A stretch of 35,181 nt of DNA from an uncultured Nocardiaceae bacterium (GTDB lineage Bacteria; Actinomycetota; Actinomycetes; Mycobacteriales; Mycobacteriaceae). Under the pieces are notes generated by a model. It did no database searches, was not told the DNA's origin, and saw only the letters and a list, made by a program, of their open reading frames with translations. Below, piece after piece: positions 8,385 through 16,348 of the stretch. The stretch is from assembly GCA_936936565.1 (NCBI GenBank), contig CAKZIX010000195.1:1-35181 (forward strand), given 5' to 3'. Every line of letters starts with the position of its first letter. Position 1 is the first letter of the stretch. A program made the position numbers and the translations under genes.

Positions 8385-9269
8385 ATGGATGCGTTGCTGG
8401 CCGCCACCGGTGACACGTGGGGAATCCCGAGTCGCGAATTCCTGAATGCCTACCTGATCGCCGCGGTCGCGGCGGTCGTCATCAGCCTCGTCATGCGCAG
8501 TTCGTACGCGCGCACCTGCCGCATCGACGGCGCCGTGGTCGGGCAGTTGACACCGTCCGAGCTCGGCATGCTCGCCGGCGGCGACCGCCGCGCCGTGCTG
8601 GCCGCCATGGCTCATTTGCGTAGCGCGCGGCTGATCACCTCCACCGGAAAGCCCGCCGTCGGGCTCGCCGACGACGTCGACCACTTCGCCCGCGTCGTCT
8701 ACGAACGCCTCGGATACGGCTCGCCCAAGGTGGACCGGTTGCAGCGTGAGCTCGAGGTACCGCTGGCGCAGATGCGTGAATCGCTGTACCGCCGCGGCCT
8801 GCTCTACGACGACCGGTACCGGATGAGCTGCAAGCTTGCCGCGCTGCCGGTCGCCGTCGTGGCACTGGTCGGCATCGTGCGGATCGTCGCGGGCTTCGGC
8901 AACGACCGCCCCGTGGGCTGGCTGATCGCCATCGTCGTCGTGTTGGCCTTGGTCGGATTCTTCGTCTCACGTGCGGGCCGACGAACCCCGCGCGGCGGCG
9001 CCGAGTACCGGGACACCGTGCGCCGCAACCAGCATCTACGTCCGTCGCGCACGAGCAATCTGAATGCGCCGGGTGACAGCGCGGCGATGTCGGCAGCGCT
9101 GTTCGGCGGCGCCGCTCTGTGGCTGCTGGACCCGGGCCTCGGATCGGAAAGCGGCGTGTCGAACACCGAGTCGTCGGGCGGTTCCGACGGCGGCAGCAGC
9201 GGCGGCTCGGACGGCGGCGGCGGTGGGTGCGGTGGCGGCGGCTGTGGTGGCGGCGGTTGCGGCGGCTGA
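8385..9269 (+). CDS. TIGR04222-type membrane protein with Gly/Cys tail
   Basis: A 294-residue protein with a helix near 23-38, a soluble winged-helix-like middle (about 50-145), two helices near 150-190, and a further hydrophobic stretch near 228-245. It ends in Ser/Gly/Asp then a poly-Gly run bearing Cys282, Cys287 and Cys292, spaced exactly five residues apart (GGGGC repeats). This layout matches the TIGR04222 family, whose members end in low-complexity Gly/Cys sequence; their function is unknown. Related genes are, as I recall, sometimes found beside MNIO (DUF692) enzymes that modify cysteines, but none is in this window. The stop overlaps the next start as TGATG, so translation is coupled. 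Confidence 0.75.
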   Translation: MDALLAATGDTWGIPSREFLNAYLIAAVAAVVISLVMRSSYARTCRIDGAVVGQLTPSELGMLAGGDRRAVLAAMAHLRSARLITSTGKPAVGLADDVDHFARVVYERLGYGSPKVDRLQRELEVPLAQMRESLYRRGLLYDDRYRMSCKLAALPVAVVALVGIVRIVAGFGNDRPVGWLIAIVVVLALVGFFVSRAGRRTPRGGAEYRDTVRRNQHLRPSRTSNLNAPGDSAAMSAALFGGAALWLLDPGLGSESGVSNTESSGGSDGGSSGGSDGGGGGCGGGGCGGGGCGG

Positions 9270-10213
9270 TGCCGCAGCCCACCCTCAGCCCGCACGGCCG
9301 GCTCCTGGACCCTGCCGGACTGATCTTCGGAATTCTGCTGCCGGTGGCGATCGCCATCGGCGGCGTGCTGTTGACCTGGGCGCTGGAATCGCAACTGCCC
9401 GAGCGGATCGCGAGCCACTGGACGGCGACGGACCCGGACGGATATTCGCGACCGATGACGTTCGCCTGGGTGTTGGCCCTGGTCATCGTGTTGGTCGGGG
9501 CCGGCTGCGCGGCCATCGCGGCACTCGCCCACGCGCTGTTGCTGATGCGGCGCATGATGCTGCTGGTCGGGCTGACGGTCACCGGGCTCATTGCCGTGCT
9601 GTGGTGGACCACGCTCACCCGGCAGATCGGGGCGGCCGATCCCAGCGCCGTGGAACTGCCGTGGTACGCGGTGCCCCTCGGACTGTTGTTGGGTTTGGCG
9701 GCCGGGCTACTCGGCGCCGCGCTGCTGCGTGACCTGCGCGAACGAATCGCCACGGGCATCCCTCGGACACCGCGCGGGCTCCCGCCGGTGCACACGTCGG
9801 CCGGATTCGGCTGGCTCGGCACCGCCGGATTCGCGGTGGTGATTTTCGGCTGCGCCGCAGGTGTCGCGGTGACGTTGCACAGCCTGTGGCCGCTCGCCGC
9901 GGCAGCGCCCGTGGTGGCGATTCTGGTCGCCGTCATGCACTTCGACGTGCGGGTGGACGATTCCGGGCTGCGCGTGCGCAATCTCGGCATGACGTCGCTG
10001 TCGATCGACGTCGAAGAGATCGAATCGGCGGAGGTCACCGAGATCCGGCCGTTTCGTGACTTCGGCGGCTGGGGTCTGCGGGTGCGCGCACCGCGCGACT
10101 ACGGGATCGTCACGCACACCGGGCCTGCGGTGGTGGTGCGCACCGCCAGCGGGCTGCGTGTGACGATCACCTCGGATCGAGCCGAGGCGATGGCTGCCAT
10201 CCTGAGACCGTGA
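9269..10213 (+). CDS. DUF1648 membrane protein
   Basis: A 314-residue protein. After a first helix (about 15-32) comes LPERIASHWTATDPDGYSRP, the DUF1648 motif otherwise found at the N-terminus of full-length SdpI proteins. Four or five more helices follow to about residue 215, then a soluble beta-rich C-terminus of about 90 residues resembling a bacterial PH-like domain. Together with the short SdpI protein two genes upstream, it looks like a split SdpI-type pair. The ATG at 9269 overlaps the previous stop, and its own stop overlaps the next GTG in GTGA. The function is unknown. Confidence 0.75.
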   Translation: MPQPTLSPHGRLLDPAGLIFGILLPVAIAIGGVLLTWALESQLPERIASHWTATDPDGYSRPMTFAWVLALVIVLVGAGCAAIAALAHALLLMRRMMLLVGLTVTGLIAVLWWTTLTRQIGAADPSAVELPWYAVPLGLLLGLAAGLLGAALLRDLRERIATGIPRTPRGLPPVHTSAGFGWLGTAGFAVVIFGCAAGVAVTLHSLWPLAAAAPVVAILVAVMHFDVRVDDSGLRVRNLGMTSLSIDVEEIESAEVTEIRPFRDFGGWGLRVRAPRDYGIVTHTGPAVVVRTASGLRVTITSDRAEAMAAILRP

Positions 10214-11172
10214 GGTTCCTCGAGAAGATCTACCTCGACGGGTTCGTCGTCGCGATCCTGGCCGTCGCGGTGTTCGCGTCGGTGCTGCCCGCCCGCGGCG
10301 ATGTCGCCGACGTGCTCCGCTGGGTCACCACCGTCGTCATCGCCGTGCTGTTCTTCCTGTACGGGACCCGCCTGTCGCCCGCGGAAGCGCTTGCGGGACT
10401 GGTGCATTGGCGGCTGCACACAGTCGTGCTCACGGCGACGTTCCTGCTGTTCCCCGCGCTCGGGCTGGCACTGCGGGTGCTTGTGCCCGATGTGATCTCG
10501 GCCGACCTGTACACCGGGTTGCTCTACTTGTGCCTGGTGCCCTCGACGGTGCAATCCTCGATCGCGTTCGTCTCCATCGCGCGCGGCAACGTCGCCGGGG
10601 CCGTCGTCAGTGCTTCGGTGTCGAACCTACTCGGGGTCTTCGCAACTCCGCTGTTGGTGATCGCGCTGCTGAACACGACCGGGCACGCCGCGGTGGACGC
10701 GTCGGCGATCGCCGACATCGCCGCCCAACTGCTGCTGCCCTTCCTGCTCGGGCAACTGCTGCGGCGGTGGCTGCGCCGCCTGCCGCAACCCAAGATCGTG
10801 GATCGTGGCTCGATCCTGCTCGTCGTCTACACCGCGTTCAGTGCCGGTGTGGTGGAAGGGATTTGGCAGCGCACCTCCGTCTGGCAGGTGCTGGGCGTGG
10901 GCGCGGTGTGCGCCGGACTGCTGGCGGTGGTTCTCACCGTCACCTGGTTCGGTGCGGCCCGCTTCGCGTACGCGGACCGCGTGGTGGTGCTGTTCTGCGG
11001 ATCCAAGAAGAGCCTGGCCACCGGGCTGCCGATGGCATCGGTGCTCTTCGCCGGCCAGCCTGTCGGGCTGATCGTGTTGCCACTGATGATCTTTCACCAG
11101 ATCCAGCTGATCGTGTGCGCGGTGCTCGCACAGCGTCTGGCACGCGCGCACCCGGACGCCGCTGCGCGGTAG
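10210..11172 (+). CDS. Bile acid:sodium symporter family transporter (YfeH-like)
   Basis: A 320-residue membrane protein with about ten helices. The opening LEKIYLDGFVVAILAVAVFASVLPARG, the central crossover CLVPSTVQSSIAFVSIARGN and the GSKKSLATGLPMA motif near residue 265 mark the SBF-like branch (PF13593) of the BASS superfamily. These are sodium-coupled carriers for organic anions; the substrate of this branch is not established. The GTG start overlaps the previous stop by four bases, so it is the last gene of the SdpI/TIGR04222/DUF1648 operon. A phased repeat array and a hairpin follow. Co-transport of an ion or toxin linked to the upstream genes would be inference only. Confidence 0.88.
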   Translation: MRFLEKIYLDGFVVAILAVAVFASVLPARGDVADVLRWVTTVVIAVLFFLYGTRLSPAEALAGLVHWRLHTVVLTATFLLFPALGLALRVLVPDVISADLYTGLLYLCLVPSTVQSSIAFVSIARGNVAGAVVSASVSNLLGVFATPLLVIALLNTTGHAAVDASAIADIAAQLLLPFLLGQLLRRWLRRLPQPKIVDRGSILLVVYTAFSAGVVEGIWQRTSVWQVLGVGAVCAGLLAVVLTVTWFGAARFAYADRVVVLFCGSKKSLATGLPMASVLFAGQPVGLIVLPLMIFHQIQLIVCAVLAQRLARAHPDAAAR

Positions 11173-11198
11173 TTCCGTTCGCGCCCGGTCGCCGATTG

Positions 11199-11308
11199 CG
11201 GCACCCCTGGCGTCCAGCCGCACCCCTCCTACCGAACCGCACCCCGTTTATCGAGCCGCACCCCGAATAGGGCCAGATTTGGGGTGCGGCTGCAGATTTG
11301 GGGTGCGG
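11199..11308. repeat. Phased 19-bp array of CCGCACCCC motifs
   Basis: CCGCACCCC occurs at 11218, 11237 and 11256, with a one-base variant (CGGCACCCC) at 11199. Its reverse complement GGGGTGCGG occurs at 11281 and 11300. Starts within each orientation are exactly 19 bases apart. The intervening ten bases differ among the forward copies, while the two reverse copies share the preceding AGATTT. The array fills the gap between two convergent operons. It is too short and its units too dissimilar for CRISPR. Confidence 0.8.
11255..11290. terminator. Ten-base-pair hairpin between convergent operons
   Basis: GCCGCACCCC at 11255-11264 pairs perfectly with GGGGTGCGGC at 11281-11290 around a 16-base loop. 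Its place between the stop at 11172 and the stop at 11375 suits a bidirectional terminator. Other forward and reverse copies in the array could form alternative hairpins. No T-run follows. Confidence 0.5.
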
Positions 11309-11374
11309 CGAGCGAGGAGCCCGCGCCTCGGCGGCGGGCGAGGCGGCGCCAGTTCTCGGCGAGGCGGCGCGGCG

Positions 11375-12523
11375 TCAGGTCCGGGTGCGCAGGGCGCGCA
11401 CCACCGCGGCCGAGGATTCCGGATCGCCGACGGCGATGCGGGCGCTGCCGTCGGGGTAGGTCTTGGCCCGGATACCGGCGCGGTGCAGCCTGGCCGCGAC
11501 GTCGTCGTTGATATACAGAAAGTTCGCGTGACTGCGCGGCACATCGAAACCCATGCGCCGCAACATGTTGCGCAGATGCTCGCGCTCGGTGGTGATGCGG
11601 GCCAGCCGCGTGCGCAGCTCGTGCTCGGCGGCGTAGGACGCGCGCACGGCGTCCACGGCAGCGGAGTTCATGCCGAAGGGCAACTGCAACCGCCGGATCT
11701 GCGCGGCCGGCGCGGCCGCGCCGAACGCATAGCCGATGCGCAGTCCCGCCAACCCGTACGCCTTCGAAAAGGTGCGCAGCACCAGGACATTCGGATAGCG
11801 GCGGACCAGGTCGACGGCGTCGACGGCGTGCGCGGCACCGACGAACTCGACGTAGGCCTCGTCGAGCAACACCGGGACCCGCACCTGCTCCAGAAATCGC
11901 GTGAGCTCGTCGGCGTCCACCAGCGTGCCGGTCGGGTTGTGCGGGCGGCACACCACCACCAGCCGGGTCCGGTCCGTCACCGCGTCGGCGAGCGCCGACA
12001 GTTGCTGGCACCCGGCCACCAGCGGCACCCCGACGAAATCCAGGCCCAGCATCCCGGCCATGATCGGGTAGCCATCGAATGTCGGTGTGGCCGAGACGAT
12101 CTGGTCACCGACGGTGAGCGCCTGCAGGATCTGCATCGCCACGCCGGTACCGCCGGCGCCGACGATCACCTGTTCGGGGGCCACCCCATCGTGCTCGGCG
12201 ATGAGCCGCGGCAACCGTTGCGGCAGAAACTCCGGATACCGATTCGCTTGTGCCATCACCCGATTCAGCGCACGCAGCACCGAAGGCAAAGGCGGAAACG
12301 GGTTCTCGCTCAACGCCAGGTGATGCGGCTGCTCTTCGATGTACGGGCGAGTGGGATCGGGAACCACGGCACCGACGGGCGGCGGCACCGTCACGACGGG
12401 CCGCCTCGACACCGTGTCACCGAACCGCGGGTGCGACGTCTCGCCCAGCCGTGACCGTGTGGTCTCACCGAACGGCGGGCGCGAGACCTCGCCGCGCGGT
12501 TGGCGCGCGACCTGATCGCTCAT
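11375..12523 (-). CDS. PLP-dependent aminotransferase, HisC-like
   Basis: A 382-residue fold-type I class I/II aminotransferase closest to histidinol-phosphate and aromatic aminotransferases. Visible are GAGGTG (122-127) for the cofactor phosphate, Asn196 in HNPTGT, Asp221 and Tyr224 (DEAYVEF), Lys254 for the Schiff base (TFSKAYG), and Arg262. The first 57 residues are an unusual extension of four octapeptides ending in G-E/D-V/T (RQPRGEVS, RPPFGETT, RSRLGETS, HPRFGDTV). The ATG overlaps the KAS III-like stop by four bases, so it is the last gene of the biosynthetic operon. It probably aminates a ketone or aldehyde made by the upstream enzymes. The substrate is unknown, and a housekeeping role in histidine or phenylalanine synthesis is less likely from context. 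Confidence 0.88.
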   Translation of the reverse strand: MSDQVARQPRGEVSRPPFGETTRSRLGETSHPRFGDTVSRRPVVTVPPPVGAVVPDPTRPYIEEQPHHLALSENPFPPLPSVLRALNRVMAQANRYPEFLPQRLPRLIAEHDGVAPEQVIVGAGGTGVAMQILQALTVGDQIVSATPTFDGYPIMAGMLGLDFVGVPLVAGCQQLSALADAVTDRTRLVVVCRPHNPTGTLVDADELTRFLEQVRVPVLLDEAYVEFVGAAHAVDAVDLVRRYPNVLVLRTFSKAYGLAGLRIGYAFGAAAPAAQIRRLQLPFGMNSAAVDAVRASYAAEHELRTRLARITTEREHLRNMLRRMGFDVPRSHANFLYINDDVAARLHRAGIRAKTYPDGSARIAVGDPESSAAVVRALRTRT

Positions 12524-13542
12524 GACGGTGCCGCTCCCCAGCGCACCGCCGCCGCGCCCGCGAAGTCGCCGGCATGCGCGAACGCCGACATCAGTACCAG
12601 GCTGCCGTTCGGGATCCGGCCCTGGTTGTTCGCGGTGTCCAGGGTGACGGGAATGCCTGCGCCGAACAGGTTTCCGCACTCGTCGAACGTGTCGACGTGC
12701 TTGGATTCCGGCAGTTCCAGCGCCTCGCGCCAGTTGCGCAGGAACAGCCGGTTCGGCTGGTTGGTGACGAACACGTCGACGTCACCGGACTTGGCACCGA
12801 TCTGTTTCAGTACCGCGTACGCCGCCTCGGGGACCAGCTTGTTGCCGCGCGCGAACACCTTGCCGATCTTGGATTCGGTGAACCCGATCGTGGGCTGTCC
12901 GGGGCCGGGCTGCCAGTATTTGCGCGGCTTCTCGCCCTCGGGAATGTCGACGCCCTCGAAGGTCATGTCGCCGGCGAACTCGGGATATGTCTTACCGAAC
13001 GTGCCCAGGATCGGCGCGACATCGGATTTCGCGAGCAAGCCCACGCCGCACCCGTCGCCGGGCACCGGCGCGAACGCCAGCTTGCGGATCTCGGTCTGCG
13101 TCATCGACGGACCCGCGGCGTTCTGCACCGCGGCGATCATTGCCGTCTGCGCCGAAGTGGTCTCCAAGATCATCCGGGCCAGCTGCATCATGTGCGGGAA
13201 GCTGGCGCAGCCGCCGTTGTGCACGTCGACGACCCATTCGGGGCGCAGGCCGAGGCGCCGAGCCACTTCCGGCCCGCTGCCCAGTACCGGAATGTCGGGC
13301 AGCTGCACGTGGGTGAGCAGCACGTCGACGTTGCGCAGGCCGTGGCGCGCGAGCATCGGCTTCGCGGCGCGTTCCACCATGTCGACCGCCGTCTCGTCCT
13401 CGGCGACGTGGTGACGGAATTTGGGCGAGCGGAACATGACGTTCTTCGCCATCCGGTCCGACCGCGCGAACTGCGTGAAATAGTCGGTCGGCACACGGTT
13501 TTCGGGAAGATAGCTGGAAACGTCCAGCAGGCTGACCGTCAT
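12520..13542 (-). CDS. KAS III-like (FabH-family) condensing enzyme
   Basis: A 340-residue thiolase-fold protein of the 3-oxoacyl-ACP synthase III family. The nucleophile is Cys112 in VHNGGCASFPHMM. The usual active-site Asn is in ECGNLFGAG near 289. The position of the usual catalytic His (PHQAN in FabH) reads TNQPN near 260-263, so that His is replaced by Asn. The protein may therefore transfer acyl groups or condense without the usual decarboxylation chemistry. No acyl carrier protein gene is nearby, so CoA thioesters are likely substrates. I chose the ATG at 13542, which overlaps the previous stop as TGATG; an in-frame ATG at 13554 is possible. It lies in the middle of a four-gene coupled operon. 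Confidence 0.85.
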   Translation of the reverse strand: MTVSLLDVSSYLPENRVPTDYFTQFARSDRMAKNVMFRSPKFRHHVAEDETAVDMVERAAKPMLARHGLRNVDVLLTHVQLPDIPVLGSGPEVARRLGLRPEWVVDVHNGGCASFPHMMQLARMILETTSAQTAMIAAVQNAAGPSMTQTEIRKLAFAPVPGDGCGVGLLAKSDVAPILGTFGKTYPEFAGDMTFEGVDIPEGEKPRKYWQPGPGQPTIGFTESKIGKVFARGNKLVPEAAYAVLKQIGAKSGDVDVFVTNQPNRLFLRNWREALELPESKHVDTFDECGNLFGAGIPVTLDTANNQGRIPNGSLVLMSAFAHAGDFAGAAAVRWGAAPS

Positions 13543-14186
13543 CACTTCATCCATTCGGGCTCGAGGGGCAGTCCGTTGCGGTGCCGGTGTTCGGCGATGA
13601 TCTTGAGGTTTTCCAGCTCCAACTGGTGGCCGGCCCAGAAGCCGTCCCAGAAGTCGCCGACCCACACCGGCCGGCCTTCGGGAGCTGTTTCGGGGTAAGG
13701 GTTTTCGTCATAGAACGGGTGGCGGCAGTTGATCCATGTCACCACCGAGCCGGGCTTGTCGAACACCAGCTGCGCGTCGATCACCCGCATCAGATAGATC
13801 ATCCAGAGGTGTTTGCCCTGGTCCCACGCGCAGTGGTAATCCACAGTCATGGCTTCGGGATTGGCGACGGTGCGCGTGTAGATCTTGGTGTGCGCGCCCA
13901 TCCGATCGTCGGACACCCAGAGTCCGGGCTCGTCGGTTTCGGTGAAATCCCGCATGCTGTATGTCCATTCGTGCAGGCAGCGGGTGTCGGACAGGTAGTC
14001 GTACAGCTCGCGCGCGGGCACGTCGATGAACAGCTGCACCGGGCAGTAGTCGCCGTAGATCTGGTCGTGCGGGTACACCGAGCGGAGCATGTCCATGACG
14101 ACCGGACGCATCTCCTCCTTCGGCGCATTTTCGATCCGCTTGACACCGGGAATTCCGAGATCCGGTGCTTCGTTGTGGCTGCTCAT
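13542..14186 (-). CDS. SRPBCC (START/polyketide cyclase fold) protein
   Basis: A 214-residue protein with the helix-grip layout: strand CPVQLFIDVPARELYDYLSD followed by RCLHEWTYSMRDF, then alternating strands and a long C-terminal helix (GFWAGHQLELENLKIIAEHR). This fold binds hydrophobic ligands and includes cyclases, aromatases and lipid carriers. It is longer than the usual 150 residues, with an N-terminal extension of about 45. The ATG overlaps the ThDP enzyme stop in ATGA and has AGGAGC six bases upstream. Set between a ThDP enzyme and a condensing enzyme, it could be a cyclase or dehydratase for their product. No catalytic residue can be assigned. Confidence 0.75.
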   Translation of the reverse strand: MSSHNEAPDLGIPGVKRIENAPKEEMRPVVMDMLRSVYPHDQIYGDYCPVQLFIDVPARELYDYLSDTRCLHEWTYSMRDFTETDEPGLWVSDDRMGAHTKIYTRTVANPEAMTVDYHCAWDQGKHLWMIYLMRVIDAQLVFDKPGSVVTWINCRHPFYDENPYPETAPEGRPVWVGDFWDGFWAGHQLELENLKIIAEHRHRNGLPLEPEWMK

Positions 14187-15814
14187 GCGTTGCTCCTGAG
14201 GGCATCGAGGAAGGGCGTGAAGGGCGGTATTTCGTCTGGATCGCACTCGACCGCAATGAATTTCGGCCCGCCAGCCGGAGTGCGCAGGGCCTGCTGCAGT
14301 TCGTCGACGGTGCGCGCGGTGCAGGCCGGCAGGCCGGGGAACATGGCGGCGATCCCGGCGCCGAGCTCGCTGCGCCGAAATCGGTTGAAGCTGTATCGAT
14401 CCCGGTAGTAGACCTGTTCCCGGGTGACACACATGGCGTGCGCGTTGTTGTTGAACACCACGAACGTCACCGGCAGGCCGTGCTCGATCGCAGTGTGAAT
14501 TTCCATGCCGTGCATGAAGAACGAGCCGTCGCCGGCGATCACGAACGTGCGCCGACGGCGCGCGAACGCCGACCCGATGGCCGCGCCGAAGCTGTAGCCC
14601 ATGCCGCCCATGCCCAGCGCCACCACGAAGCGCCCGCCCGCACGCACCGGCAGGTGGTGCACGACGGCCGCGCCGGTGTTGCCTGCGTCTGCGTAAACAT
14701 CGGCACCGTAAGGCATTTCAGTCGCAAGCACGTCCACGGCGGCGCGATAGCGCAGGCCCGGGCCCGACGCCGGCGGCACCGGCAGCGTGGTCAGCACGGT
14801 GCGCCGCGGCTCGGCCGCGGTGCGCGACCCGAACCGCTCGAACAGCAATGCCAACGTGGCGCCGAGGTCGTCGGTGGTGACGTGCGTGCTCGGCGCGAAC
14901 GGCGCCTCGACACCGATGCTGGCCAACGGTGTGTCCCCGAGCGCGATGCGCGCCGTCACCGGCAACCGGGTGCCCACCAGCAGGCACAGCGCCGATTGCC
15001 GGACCGCGTCGAGCAGTTCGGCGTTGCCCATCGTCCCGGCCACCCCGCAGAACCCCGGCTCGTCGGCGCCGTAGGCATCCTTCGCGTCGGGCGCCACCCC
15101 GACCGCCGCGTCGAGCGCCGTGGCCAGCATCCGCAGCTGGGCACGCGCGTCGTCGCGCGCCACCTGATCGCCGGCGATGATGGTGATCTTGCCGGTCCGG
15201 CGGGCCCCGGCGATCGCGGCGGCCACCGCCTCGAACCCGGCCGGATCCCGTCGGGGATACCGCGGTGGCACGCGGAAGCTGTCGAACTCGGCGCGCTGTT
15301 GCTGTACGTCCTTGGGCAGCAACAACACCGCCGGGCCACCCGCACGTGCCGCTGCAACCGCGGCCCGCAGCTGGGCCGGCAGGTCGGCGGCGCGCTCCAC
15401 CCGCGCGCAATAGCGGGAGATGCTCGCGAACAGCTGAGTCGCGTCGATGGCACCGGCGCGGCCGCTGGTGTCCTGAAAGGCACCGTGACCCTCGAGCTGA
15501 GTGGGGGGCTGCCCGACGAGCGCCAGCACCGGCACCCGGGACGCGAACGATTCGGCAAGCCCGGCAACCAGATTCATCGCACCACCGCCCGAGGTGGCGC
15601 ACACGACGCCCAGCCCGGACGTGGAGCGGGCATACCCGTCGGCCATCGTCGCCGCCGAGAATTCGTGCTTGGCGACCACCCCCTGCACGGTCCCGGCATC
15701 GAAGATCGCGTCGTACAGATCCTCGATATTCGCGCCGTCGACGCCGAAAATATGCGAAACCCCAAGCGTGGCAACCGCATCGACCACATAGTCGACGACC
15801 CGTTGCTTCGGCAT
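14183..15814 (-). CDS. Thiamine diphosphate-dependent enzyme (acetolactate synthase-like)
   Basis: A 543-residue ThDP enzyme with the three domains of the acetolactate synthase/decarboxylase family. The cofactor-activating Glu51 sits in AKHEFSAATMADGYAR. The diphosphate/Mg motif begins GDGSFFMHG near 425 and ends in NNNAH about 30 residues later. Such enzymes decarboxylate a 2-oxo acid and add the resulting acyl anion to an aldehyde, ketone or thioester. There is no paired regulatory subunit and the operon is not an isoleucine/valine one, so true acetolactate synthesis is unlikely. The ATG at 15814 has a strong AAGGAGGAG ribosome site (15817-15825). It is the first gene of the operon, behind a SigL-type promoter. 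Substrates are unknown. Confidence 0.88.
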   Translation of the reverse strand: MPKQRVVDYVVDAVATLGVSHIFGVDGANIEDLYDAIFDAGTVQGVVAKHEFSAATMADGYARSTSGLGVVCATSGGGAMNLVAGLAESFASRVPVLALVGQPPTQLEGHGAFQDTSGRAGAIDATQLFASISRYCARVERAADLPAQLRAAVAAARAGGPAVLLLPKDVQQQRAEFDSFRVPPRYPRRDPAGFEAVAAAIAGARRTGKITIIAGDQVARDDARAQLRMLATALDAAVGVAPDAKDAYGADEPGFCGVAGTMGNAELLDAVRQSALCLLVGTRLPVTARIALGDTPLASIGVEAPFAPSTHVTTDDLGATLALLFERFGSRTAAEPRRTVLTTLPVPPASGPGLRYRAAVDVLATEMPYGADVYADAGNTGAAVVHHLPVRAGGRFVVALGMGGMGYSFGAAIGSAFARRRRTFVIAGDGSFFMHGMEIHTAIEHGLPVTFVVFNNNAHAMCVTREQVYYRDRYSFNRFRRSELGAGIAAMFPGLPACTARTVDELQQALRTPAGGPKFIAVECDPDEIPPFTPFLDALRSNA

Positions 15815-15848
15815 GGCTCCTCCTTCCCGTCAGCGGCTTGTGACCGTG

Positions 15849-15876
15849 ATTACGGGGTAGGAAGGCGACCGGTTCA
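15849..15876 (-). promoter_or_regulatory. Predicted SigL promoter of the four-gene biosynthetic operon
   Basis: On the minus strand TGAACC (15871-15876) is followed by 16 bases and CGTAAT (15849-15854). This fits the consensus TGAACC, 16-18 bases, CGT.. reported for M. tuberculosis SigL. The same spacer, and GGT directly after TGAACC, occur in the sigL promoter 4 kb away. The -10 element ends 34 bases before the ThDP gene start, leaving room for its strong ribosome site. Confidence 0.65.
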
Positions 15877-15956
15877 GCGGCGCGGGGGTACCTCAGGGCT
15901 GAAGTTACTGCACCCTGTGCAGGCACCGAACGGACCGCCGCTGGGAACCCGGGTGC

Positions 15957-16320
15957 CGAGCGACCGGGGTTACGGAGCGAGAGTAAAAGTACCAATTGCG
16001 TCTTCCAAGGTCCGTCGAGCGCGGCTTTCATCGGGAAAGACTTGTCGACGAACCAGATATAACCGTGATCCCTGATCGTTGTGTTTACCAACCGCCGAAG
16101 GTCGGCTACTGCGATGTCCGTGCCCCATCTGTCCTGGACGAAATGCAAGATGACGACCGCCACGCTGGCGACCAGGGCTTTAACGTCGACCTCGATATGC
16201 GCATCCGGTTGAGTGCTCGGTGGTGCCCACAGGTGGGGTTCGCCACGTCGTCGGCGGGGGCGATTTTTGATCGGCACGCCGAGTGGCGAGGTGTTCGACA
16301 CGGTCCGCGATATCAAGTCC
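15957..16320 (-). pseudogene. Degraded orphan module of the ESX toxin gene
   Basis: Bases about 16146-16320 align clearly with about 17105-17290 inside the intact toxin gene (toxin residues about 194-255), sharing for example AACGTCGACCTCGAT-like and TGATCGGCACGCC stretches. A four-base deletion relative to the intact gene (near 16200) breaks the frame. Past the shared part the minus strand reads through a different sequence, including DHGYIWFVDKSFPMKAALDG, with no intact start and no clear stop. This fits an orphan C-terminal module with a shared lead-in and a different tail. The rest of the 534-base gap (15815-16348) holds only the predicted promoter and ribosome site of the ThDP operon. 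Confidence 0.65.
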
Positions 16321-16348
16321 TGACGTGGAACCGAGCAACTCGCTAAGC

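Noticed and set aside
11199..11308. CRISPR array
   Set aside because: Repeat core is only nine bases, units of 19 bases, orientation switches, and no cas genes are present.
13707..14430. Alternative minus-strand frames overlapping the SRPBCC gene
   Set aside because: They lack domain signatures, whereas the 13542-14186 frame has a recognisable fold, ribosome site and coupled start.
14165..16075. Long plus-strand frame opposite the ThDP gene
   Set aside because: Low-complexity shadow without recognisable domain; the minus-strand ThDP enzyme explains the region.
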